In this document: piece after piece, positions 1 to 6,362 of the stretch
Layout: each line of letters starts with the position of its first letter
Numbering within the stretch: position 1 is the stretch's first letter
Notes under the pieces: generated by a model
Seen by the model: only the letters and a program-made list of their open reading frames with translations
Told to the model about the DNA's origin: nothing
Database searches by the model: none
Assembly (NCBI GenBank): GCA_946480675.1
Contig: CAMLKS010000007.1
Location: 1 to 19,001, forward strand
Direction: 5' to 3'
Origin: an uncultured Bacteroidota bacterium
GTDB taxonomy: Bacteria; Bacteroidota; Bacteroidia; Chitinophagales; Chitinophagaceae
Length of the DNA: 19,001 bases
Position numbers and translations under genes: made by a program

Positions 1-191
1 TAAAAACGGTTCGGGAAGTATACTGCACGGATGGTATTAAGGCAGCTTGCGTTGTGTTATAAAGATGGTTGTTTTCATAGTTTGGTGTTTTATATAATGG
101 TATATGGCGTTTTCAAAAAGGTAGATAAATATACTATTTAAAAACAAACAAAGCAAAAAATATTTAATAAAATAAAAATCGTAAAAAGTAG

Positions 192-199
192 TATTTTTG
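192..199 (+). promoter_or_regulatory. Bacteroidota -7 box (TATTTTTG)
   Basis: This is an exact TAnnTTTG match, 20 nt before the ATG at 220. It lies in the AT-rich stretch 1-219, in which I see no gene, tRNA or clear hairpin. No TTG lies at the usual 17-23 nt upstream, so only the -7 element is supported. Confidence 0.45.
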
Positions 200-219
200 C
201 TATAATAAAACCTGTCCTT

Positions 220-1053
220 ATGAAACCCGCTCATCAAACTTTCCTTATCGAAATGCTAAGCCATGGCGATAAGCTACGCGCTTATCAGGCAGCCTACCCC
301 ACCGCATCCGGCGAGGCCATGCGCACAGCCGCCAACAGGCTCTTGCGGTACCCTGCCATTGCCGAAAAGCTGGCAGAAGTACAGCAGCGTGCAGAGGCGC
401 AATTACAACAGCACATACGGCAGGCGGCCGAAAAAGAAGCCGCACAAATGGTGAGCCTGCACGAAAAGCGCCTCATTCTCGCCCGCATGATACGCGGCCA
501 GTGGAAGCAGGTAAAACATATCAAACTGAAAGATACTTTGCACGCTGTAGAGAATGATATCACACCATCGGCATTGCTACGCGCTATCGAGCTCGACTGC
601 AAGCTGGCCGCCGGTAAGTATAAGGAGCCCGCACCACCTGTTGCCAAACCCAAACCTGTTATAGCACCACCCCTGCCTGTGGCAACGCAGGCGCCCGCTA
701 TACCTACCCACCCATCACCACCTGCGGAAGCACCTGCCAAGCTGCCGCCTGCCGCGGCAGCACAACCCGAACGCCCCGTGCTCGATTACCTGCCCGCACA
801 TGCCGTGCAGGTATACAGTAGTGATGCACCTGCCACAACTGTCTCCAAACAGGGTAGCGAGCGCTGGCAGCTATACCTCTCGCTCGATGCCAACCTGCGC
901 CGTCTGCCGCTGGATGCCCTCGCTATCAGGCGCACGGCATTTGAAAAGCTATCGCCCCGCCAGCAGCAATTGGTTTTGCAGCCGCTTATCACAGCCCGCG
1001 AACTGCTCAAAAAACAGCCGCAATCCTTTAGTAATAGATCATTGCGCGCATAA
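220..1053 (+). CDS. Terminase small subunit-like DNA-binding protein with Pro/Ala-rich linker
   Basis: The protein has 277 residues. Residues about 7-55 resemble the N-terminal helix-turn-helix of phage terminase small subunits: a helix, then an AYQAAYP turn and a segment with NRLLRYPAIAEKL, like the family's 'A..RLL..P.V...I' pattern. Residues 55-75 are a charged, probably coiled helix, followed by a helical segment to about 135. Residues 136-190 are rich in Pro and Ala and look disordered, and a short basic helical tail closes the protein. Terminase small subunits bind phage packaging sites, but no large subunit, portal or other phage gene lies nearby. I infer a domesticated or stand-alone DNA-binding protein rather than a packaging factor. 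The ATG at 220 opens directly into the conserved part. The G+C-rich gene follows a very AT-rich leader. The family call is from pattern resemblance only. Confidence 0.6.
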   Translation: MKPAHQTFLIEMLSHGDKLRAYQAAYPTASGEAMRTAANRLLRYPAIAEKLAEVQQRAEAQLQQHIRQAAEKEAAQMVSLHEKRLILARMIRGQWKQVKHIKLKDTLHAVENDITPSALLRAIELDCKLAAGKYKEPAPPVAKPKPVIAPPLPVATQAPAIPTHPSPPAEAPAKLPPAAAAQPERPVLDYLPAHAVQVYSSDAPATTVSKQGSERWQLYLSLDANLRRLPLDALAIRRTAFEKLSPRQQQLVLQPLITARELLKKQPQSFSNRSLRA

Positions 1054-1106
1054 ATACAAACAAAACACCCACCCAGATAAGGGTACCAACACCCCTACAG
1101 GCACAA

Positions 1107-1139
1107 AGAAAGCCCCCTTTAGTGGGGTTGGGGGGAAAA
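1107..1139. repeat. C-rich/G-rich palindromic intergenic repeat
   Basis: The core reads GCCCCCTTTAGTGGGG followed by TTGGGGGG. CCCC can pair with either following G run across the CTTTAGT loop. From memory, similar 'CCCCCTTTAGGGGGTTGGGGG' elements are scattered between genes in many Bacteroidota genomes. Only one copy is seen here, so calling it interspersed is recollection, not something this window shows. It could act as a weak terminator for the gene ending at 1053. Confidence 0.4.
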
Positions 1140-1154
1140 TCCATAAATCGTGGC

Positions 1155-1162
1155 TATTTTTG
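1155..1162 (+). promoter_or_regulatory. -7 box (TATTTTTG) abutting the DUF1835 gene
   Basis: This is an exact TAnnTTTG match that ends 5 nt before the ATG at 1168. The nearest TTG (1128-1130) lies 24 nt upstream, slightly beyond the usual spacing. If the box is used, transcription would begin about at the start codon and give a leaderless or near-leaderless mRNA. Confidence 0.5.
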
Positions 1163-1167
1163 CACCT

Positions 1168-1989
1168 ATGATCTACCATTTTGTAGTGGGCGATATGGCA
1201 GCCCAACCCTTGCAGGAAGCTATTCAGCTCGAACCTTCTTTGCAGGGGGAAGTTATTGTGCTAAAGGATATACTGCATGTCGGGCCGTTGAAGAAAGAAG
1301 CCGGTAGCGGCTTCAGCGCTTTGCGCACGGCCTTTTGGCAAGAGGTAATGGGTGCCGATAAGCAGGTGGAAGTAGATGATATGGAACGCCTGCTGGAGGT
1401 TTCAAAGCAGATGTTTCAAAACCCCGATGTGCAGGCATGGCTGTGGATGGCCCCCTGGCCGGCCGATGTAATGGCCTACCACTGGATGCTGCCCTACCTG
1501 GGCAAGCATATGGGTCGTTTCTATTTGGTGAATATTGCCGGGCTGCCTTTCCTCGATGAAAATGGCAAGGTCTTCTTCCCCAAGAATATCAGCGATATAC
1601 AACCGAAGGAATTGGTAAAGGCACGCCGCCTGGCCCGCCTGGTAACTCCTGCCGAACTGGAAATTGATGGTGAAGAATGGAACAAAATGGAACAGGAAAA
1701 TGCTCCTATCCGCACCCACGAAGGTGGCAAAAAGATAGCAGCCCGTGCAGAGGACCATTATGACAATATCCTCACCAGCTTCTGCTCACAACAGTTTCAG
1801 AAGGCACATAAAGTGGTCAACCAGGCTATTAGTAAGTACAATGTACCTACGGGCGATACCTACCTGGGCTACCGCCTGCGCCATATGGCCGCCGGAGGCA
1901 AACTGCTGCTGCAGGGCGATGCCACCAAAACATTAAAAGATTTCGATGTAAAACTACCCGGCGGCGATACCCCTCCGGCCACTAACTAA
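1168..1989 (+). CDS. DUF1835/DUF3658 domain-containing protein
   Basis: The protein has 273 residues from the ATG at 1168. The N-terminus (MIYHFVVGDMAAQPL, then EVIVLKDILHVGPL) fits the DUF1835 pattern of a beta strand, 'GD', an alpha helix and 'hxDxLHxGP'. The C-terminal part from about 195 has NVPTGDTYLGYRLRHM and LLLQGD, which fits DUF3658, the usual partner domain. The biochemical role of this family is not established, so I assign no function. An upstream in-frame GTG at 1150 would add six residues, but it overlaps the -7 box and the family normally starts at the 'hHhVxGD' strand, so I chose the ATG. The gene stands alone; the next gene begins 68 nt downstream, after a tandem repeat array. 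Confidence 0.8.
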   Translation: MIYHFVVGDMAAQPLQEAIQLEPSLQGEVIVLKDILHVGPLKKEAGSGFSALRTAFWQEVMGADKQVEVDDMERLLEVSKQMFQNPDVQAWLWMAPWPADVMAYHWMLPYLGKHMGRFYLVNIAGLPFLDENGKVFFPKNISDIQPKELVKARRLARLVTPAELEIDGEEWNKMEQENAPIRTHEGGKKIAARAEDHYDNILTSFCSQQFQKAHKVVNQAISKYNVPTGDTYLGYRLRHMAAGGKLLLQGDATKTLKDFDVKLPGGDTPPATN

Positions 1990-2002
1990 TTTTAAACCGT
2001 AA

Positions 2003-2051
2003 CATTTAGAATTTAGATATTAGAATTTAGGATTTAGAGCTTAGCATTTAT
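2003..2051. repeat. Array of seven tandem 7-bp units (consensus nATTTAG)
   Basis: Seven head-to-tail heptamers fill the gap before the gene at 2058: CATTTAG, AATTTAG, ATATTAG, AATTTAG, GATTTAG, AGCTTAG, CATTTAT. The phase is kept without insertion or deletion for 49 bp, while the units have diverged at one to three positions. A shorter, degenerate relative lies at 2785-2820, before the next gene. Confidence 0.75.
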
Positions 2052-2057
2052 CTATAT

Positions 2058-2726
2058 ATGGAATTTGAACTGCCATTAACAGAAAAAAGGGTAAAACCAC
2101 ACCAGGTAACAGCGCTGCACCTGTTTGTAGCACTGGTGCTTATCGTTACCGCATCGGTGGTGATGGTAAGCTATTATGCCGTATCGCACCTGCCTGTTGA
2201 TAAGGCACTCAAATACCGAAATGTATTGTATTACGGACAGGCATTCGGTATCGCACTATTTGCTGTCAGCCTGGCATTGATATTGTTGGTTACGCTGCGT
2301 AATAAATGGCTGGTGGGCAATATGGTGAACAATATACTGTTGCGGGTGCTGGAACTCATCCTGATGCTGGCACTTACCGTGTTCGCACTTATCAACAACT
2401 ATGCTACACCGGCTATTATTTTCGGTTTGCTGGCAGTTACCATCATCTTTGCTATTTATTGGGAACGTATGAACAATATACCATTGATCATACATGTAGA
2501 TAAAACAGGCATCAAGCCTCCGGTTACTTCACGCCGCCGCTTTCTCGATTGGAAGGAAGTAGCACATGTGGTATTCCGCTTTGGTACACTTACGGTCAAT
2601 TGCTACGACAATCGTATGTATCAATGGACGGTAGGTAATGTCAATTTCGAGAAAGAGTTATTCGATGTGTATTGCATCCGCCAGATAGACCTGGAAAAAG
2701 ATAAACGCGATAAAAGCGACTGGTAA
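2058..2726 (+). CDS. Four-helix inner-membrane protein with a C-terminal PH-like domain
   Basis: The protein has 222 residues. Hydrophobic segments at about 20-45, 61-82, 91-112 and 115-133 should be membrane helices. The C-terminal 85 residues are soluble and rich in beta strands, containing DKTGIKPP, RRRFLDWKEV and RMYQWTVGNV. That layout (hydrophobic helices, then 'GI..........W.dI..V') resembles the PH-like domains of YcxB-type membrane proteins, but I cannot name a family with certainty. There is no signal peptide. The gene is preceded by the heptamer array at 2003-2051, followed by a nested hairpin at 2734-2769, and separated from the radical SAM gene by 96 nt. Whether the two genes share a transcript is unclear. 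Confidence 0.75.
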   Translation: MEFELPLTEKRVKPHQVTALHLFVALVLIVTASVVMVSYYAVSHLPVDKALKYRNVLYYGQAFGIALFAVSLALILLVTLRNKWLVGNMVNNILLRVLELILMLALTVFALINNYATPAIIFGLLAVTIIFAIYWERMNNIPLIIHVDKTGIKPPVTSRRRFLDWKEVAHVVFRFGTLTVNCYDNRMYQWTVGNVNFEKELFDVYCIRQIDLEKDKRDKSDW

Positions 2727-2733
2727 TACAGTC

Positions 2734-2769
2734 CGCTCTCAAAGTTACCTCATTAGGTAGCAGAGAGGG
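2734..2769 (+). terminator. Possible nested hairpin after the membrane-protein gene
   Basis: An inner stem TACCT/AGGTA with a CATT loop sits inside an outer stem CTCTC/GAGAG. No T-tract follows, so this would be a weak or non-classical terminator, or a processing structure. Confidence 0.25.
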
Positions 2770-2784
2770 CAAGTGATTTGAAAA

Positions 2785-2820
2785 TATTTAGGTTTTAGAT
2801 TTTAGAACTTCAGATTTATA
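2785..2820. repeat. Second, degenerate 7-bp repeat array
   Basis: The units TATTTAG, GTTTTAG and ATTTTAG are in perfect 7-bp phase. They are followed, after one extra base, by ACTTCAG and ATTTATA. The array ends 2 nt before the ATG at 2823. Units and orientation match the array at 2003-2051, so the two arrays bracket the gene at 2058-2726. Confidence 0.6.
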
Positions 2821-2822
2821 AC

Positions 2823-4106
2823 ATGACACCTTATTTGCTGTACTCTGACGGGAAGGGAAACATATTTGAAGATACGACGCTGTATGCAATAGGTCGTACC
2901 GGCTGGGATGCCATGCCGGTAGAAGAAGATGCATGGATAGAACTACCTGATGGTGGTTCTTTATATGAATTGCCCGACCGCCGTGGCATAGGTATCGATG
3001 TAAAGACAGGTGAAATGCGCCTATGCGAAAAAGGCTGGGCGGTAGCTGCCTTCATACCACCGGCACATACCGGTTTTTACTTAGCTGCTTTCGAAGCCAT
3101 ACCCGATGCACAAACATTGCCACTCTTCTGCTATACGGCAGTAGGCTGGTTCGATAATAAGTTCTACGTTACCGCTACGCGCATAGAGCGCGATATACGC
3201 CAGGAATGCAGTGGGTATAATGATGAAACCGTGAAGCAAGGTGTAGAGGCTATGCTGCAGGCATACCCGCACAACAGGCTGGTAGCCCACATCGCCAACA
3301 ACTGCGCACTCACCTACCATTGCCCTGCTGCACGCAACTATTTCATGGGGCGTTGGGAATGCCCTATACCTTCTTCACCCGCATGTAATGCCAATTGCAT
3401 TGGTTGCATTTCCTTCCAGCCGGAAACGGAAGAGATAGGCTCTTCGCAGGATAGGTTAACATTCAAGCCAACGGCTGCAGAGATAGTAGAATACACCGTT
3501 CCGCATTTGGAAACCGCACCTTACCCTATCGTTAGCTTCGGCCAGGGTTGCGAGGGCGAACCTTTGCTGATGTGGGAAACCATCCGTGAGTCGATCATAG
3601 AGATACGCAAGCATACGCCTAAAGGAAGCATTAATATCAATACAAACGGCAGTAAGCCCGATGCGGTGAAGAAACTGGTAGAAGTAGGGCTGGACAGCAT
3701 CCGCGTGAGCCTCAACTCGGTTCGCCCGGAGATATATAACCGCTACTACCTGCCAAACAATTATAAGTTTGAAGACATCCGCGAAAGCGCGCGCATCGTT
3801 CGCCAGAGCGGTGGCTGGGCATCTATCAACTATTTCGTATTTCCCGGCATGACGGACAGTATAGAAGAGTATGAAGCCCTGCGCGAATTCATTCGCTATA
3901 CAGATATCAGCATGATACAGTGGCGCAATTTCAATATCGACCCCGATTGGTACCTGGGTAAGATAGGCGTTACCGATACAGGCGAATGCATGGGTATCAA
4001 GCAGATGATGGAGCTGATACAGGAGGAGTTTCCCAACCTGAAATATGGCTACTACAACCCGCCGATAGAGCGCATGCGCAACTACGATACCGATTTCGCA
4101 CATTAA
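2823..4106 (+). CDS. Radical SAM protein with extra N-terminal cysteines, function unknown
   Basis: The protein has 427 residues. The radical SAM core begins at about 183, with the cluster motif CNANCIGC (Cys188, Cys192, Cys195; CX3CX2C) that binds [4Fe-4S] and S-adenosylmethionine. GQGCEGEPL (240-248) matches the SAM-binding 'GGEP' region, followed by NINTNGS (271-277) and DSIRVSLNS (291-299), the usual later strands of the partial TIM barrel. The first 180 residues are an unusual N-terminal region with Cys129, Cys161, Cys167 and Cys180 close to the cluster motif; they could bind another metal or cluster. The C-terminus has no SPASM-type cysteine set; the only late cysteine is Cys389. No peptide substrate, carrier or maturase partner lies nearby, so the reaction cannot be inferred. 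The ATG at 2823 follows the second heptamer array directly. Confidence 0.85.
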   Translation: MTPYLLYSDGKGNIFEDTTLYAIGRTGWDAMPVEEDAWIELPDGGSLYELPDRRGIGIDVKTGEMRLCEKGWAVAAFIPPAHTGFYLAAFEAIPDAQTLPLFCYTAVGWFDNKFYVTATRIERDIRQECSGYNDETVKQGVEAMLQAYPHNRLVAHIANNCALTYHCPAARNYFMGRWECPIPSSPACNANCIGCISFQPETEEIGSSQDRLTFKPTAAEIVEYTVPHLETAPYPIVSFGQGCEGEPLLMWETIRESIIEIRKHTPKGSININTNGSKPDAVKKLVEVGLDSIRVSLNSVRPEIYNRYYLPNNYKFEDIRESARIVRQSGGWASINYFVFPGMTDSIEEYEALREFIRYTDISMIQWRNFNIDPDWYLGKIGVTDTGECMGIKQMMELIQEEFPNLKYGYYNPPIERMRNYDTDFAH

Positions 4107-4142
4107 CAGTATTCTTGCATTAGTTTCTTTATTTTAGAGCAG

Positions 4143-4997
4143 ATGAAGGAGAACGAAACAAAGGGAATCAATATAAAAGCTACCGCATGGACCGCCGGGG
4201 TGCATGTAGTATTGCTGCTATTGTTCCTGCTGGTAAAGTACTCGGCGCCTGCCAATGAAACACCCGTGCAGGAACTGGGTATGGAAGTGAACCTGGGCAC
4301 TAGCGATAACGGTAGCGGCACCGACCAGCCTATGGATATGGAAGACCCTGCACCTGAAGCTACGGTGAAAGAAGTACCATCGCACGTAAAGGATGAAGGT
4401 GTGAAGCAGGACATTGCATCTGCCAATGATAATGATGCACCTGCCATCCGCACCAGTGATAAACCCAAACCGGTACGTACAGATAAGCCCGCTGAAAGGC
4501 CTACCAACGTGCGCAATACACAGCCGCGCCCTACTACCAATACCACGCAGCGCCCGCAACCACAACGCCCCCGCTATGTATATGCAGGCGGCACAGGCCG
4601 TGGAGGCAACAGCGCCAGCGAGAACAGGCCCGGTACCGGTGAAGGTAATACACAAGGCCCCGGCGACCGTGGCGTACCCGGCGGTACACCCGGTGCCAGT
4701 AATTATACAGGCACACCCGGCAGGGGCACAGGCGGCATCAGCCACAACCTGTCCGGCCGCAACATCATAGCTTTTCCACCACCCGATGCCGACTTTCGTG
4801 AAGGTGGCCGCGTGGTGATACGCATAACGGTAAATAAAGCAGGCGCTATTGTGAACAAACAGGTAAAATCTGCCAGCAATGCAGAGATACGTGCCATAGC
4901 CCTGAGAAAGGTAGATAAGATAAAGTTCAACAAAAGTGACGATGCCCCTGAGGAACAGTTTGGCGATGTCACCTTTGTATTCAAAACACGCTCTTAA
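4143..4997 (+). CDS. TonB-like energy transducer, single-pass periplasmic protein
   Basis: The protein has 284 residues. A short basic cytoplasmic start is followed by one membrane helix at about 14-36. An acidic, Pro-rich section (37-110) and a Gly/Pro/Arg/Asn-rich linker (about 145-200) should span the periplasm. The last 75 residues (FPPPDADFREGG, then VVIRITVNKAGAIV, ending FGDVTFVFKTRS) resemble the TonB C-terminal fold that touches outer-membrane transporters. In many Bacteroidota a similar gene follows exbB/exbD and precedes folC; here folC does follow, 9 nt downstream, but exbB/exbD are absent. A TATTTTAG sequence (4130-4137, one mismatch to TAnnTTTG) ends 5 nt before the ATG, so the gene may have its own promoter and head a two-gene operon with folC. 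The function call rests on architecture; an AgmX/PglI-type envelope protein is an alternative. Confidence 0.75.
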   Translation: MKENETKGINIKATAWTAGVHVVLLLLFLLVKYSAPANETPVQELGMEVNLGTSDNGSGTDQPMDMEDPAPEATVKEVPSHVKDEGVKQDIASANDNDAPAIRTSDKPKPVRTDKPAERPTNVRNTQPRPTTNTTQRPQPQRPRYVYAGGTGRGGNSASENRPGTGEGNTQGPGDRGVPGGTPGASNYTGTPGRGTGGISHNLSGRNIIAFPPPDADFREGGRVVIRITVNKAGAIVNKQVKSASNAEIRAIALRKVDKIKFNKSDDAPEEQFGDVTFVFKTRS

Positions 4998-5006
4998 GCA
5001 AAACAG

Positions 5007-6362
5007 ATGGACTCCCCGGCTTACGAAAAGACGCTCCACTATCTCTATGAACAGTCGCCTATGTTCTCTAAAATAGGCCGCACTGCCATGACGAAAGACC
5101 TCACAAATACATTAGCCTTTTGTGAGAAGCTGGGCAACCCGCAGGAGAAGTTCAAATCGATACATGTAGCAGGCACCAATGGCAAGGGCAGTGTCAGCCA
5201 TATGCTGGCAGCTATATTGCAGGAGGCCGGTTATAAAGTAGGGTTATATACATCACCCCACCTCGTAGATTTCAGAGAGCGTATCCGCATCAATGGCAAG
5301 CCGGTAAGTAAAGAATGGGTGGTGGATTTTGTAGCGCAAAACAAGCCCACTATTGAAACACTGTACCCATCTTTTTTCGAGATCACGGTAGCTATGGCAT
5401 TTGCTGCTTTTGCAGAACACGAGGTGGAATATGCCATTATAGAAACAGGCCTCGGTGGCAGGCTGGATAGTACCAATGTGATAACACCGGTATTATCTGT
5501 CATCACCAACATCAGCTACGACCATACAGACATACTAGGCGATACACTGGCAGAGATAGCCGGTGAAAAAGCAGGCATCATTAAAACAAAAGTGCCTGTG
5601 GTAATAGGTCAGCAACATGCAGAAACAGAACGCGTGTTCTTTGAACATGCTGTGCACAAACAAAGCACCGTGTATTATGCCGATGCAATGTGGGACCTTG
5701 TAAAGACCCGCGAAGATGTAAAACATCAATACTACAAGGCCGTGAACCGCGCCATGCGCCAGATGCAGGACATTACTACCGACCTGCCGGGCAATTATCA
5801 ATATCACAATATCAAGACCGTATTGGCTGCTATAGATATACTCCAGGCGGCACAGGGCATACAGATACCATTCTCAGTAGTGCAGCACGCACTCAGCAGA
5901 ACCAAGAAACTGACCGGCCTGCATGGCCGCTGGGATGTACTGCAGGATACCCCGCTCATGGTGGCCGATGTAGCCCACAACCCTGCAGGCATCAAAGAAG
6001 TAATGCAGCAATGGGGCAAGGTATCGGCACAAAGCAAACACATCATAGTAGGCTTTGTAAAGGATAAAGATGTGAATGAAGCCTTGTCGCTGTTTCCTAA
6101 AGACAATATCTACTACTTCTGCAATGCAGGCATACCAAGGGCTTTACCGGCATCGGAACTGAAGAAGATAGCAGGAGTTCATGGGCTGGAAGGAAATATA
6201 TACCCAACGGTAGCAGAGGCTATTGCAGCCGCTAAGCTGGCCATCAGCCAGCACGATGCGGTATTGATAACGGGTAGTTTCTTTGTAGTGGGCGAGGCTA
6301 TTGAATACCTGAATGTGAACAACGGCATGCTATTTCCCACGACCCTGGAAAATTACCATTAA
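5007..6362 (+). CDS. folC: Bifunctional folylpolyglutamate synthase/dihydrofolate synthase
   Basis: The protein has 451 residues, a normal length. It is a cytosolic Mur-ligase-type enzyme that couples ATP hydrolysis to addition of glutamate to dihydropteroate and/or folates. Visible motifs are the P-loop GTNGKGS (56-62), TSPHL (82-86), FFEITVAMAF (123-132), ETGLGGRLDSTN (146-157) and DHTDILGDTLAEIAGEKAG (172-190), where the lysine before AG is the one normally carbamylated. The C-terminal domain has DVAHNP. The gene starts 9 nt after the TonB-like gene and is probably cotranscribed with it. Its last 33 bp (6330-6362) overlap the 3' end of the convergent sugar transferase gene. Confidence 0.95.
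   Translation: MDSPAYEKTLHYLYEQSPMFSKIGRTAMTKDLTNTLAFCEKLGNPQEKFKSIHVAGTNGKGSVSHMLAAILQEAGYKVGLYTSPHLVDFRERIRINGKPVSKEWVVDFVAQNKPTIETLYPSFFEITVAMAFAAFAEHEVEYAIIETGLGGRLDSTNVITPVLSVITNISYDHTDILGDTLAEIAGEKAGIIKTKVPVVIGQQHAETERVFFEHAVHKQSTVYYADAMWDLVKTREDVKHQYYKAVNRAMRQMQDITTDLPGNYQYHNIKTVLAAIDILQAAQGIQIPFSVVQHALSRTKKLTGLHGRWDVLQDTPLMVADVAHNPAGIKEVMQQWGKVSAQSKHIIVGFVKDKDVNEALSLFPKDNIYYFCNAGIPRALPASELKKIAGVHGLEGNIYPTVAEAIAAAKLAISQHDAVLITGSFFVVGEAIEYLNVNNGMLFPTTLENYH

Noticed and set aside
37..237. Minus-strand open frame of 66 codons in the AT-rich leader
   Set aside because: Composition is low-complexity (Phe, Tyr, Ile, Lys), it overlaps the start of the gene at 220 and has no family pattern.
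1150..1167. GTG start six codons upstream for the DUF1835 protein
   Set aside because: It overlaps the -7 box; the family begins at the strand coded from the ATG at 1168.
3456..4103. Minus-strand open frame of 215 codons inside the radical SAM gene
   Set aside because: The plus strand carries the intact radical SAM motifs; the antisense product has no recognisable pattern.
4218..5039. Long minus-strand open frame (273 codons) across the TonB-like gene
   Set aside because: It is the antisense shadow of a Gly/Pro-rich coding stretch; it has a Cys/Ala/Gly-rich translation without motifs, while the plus strand shows a coherent protein.
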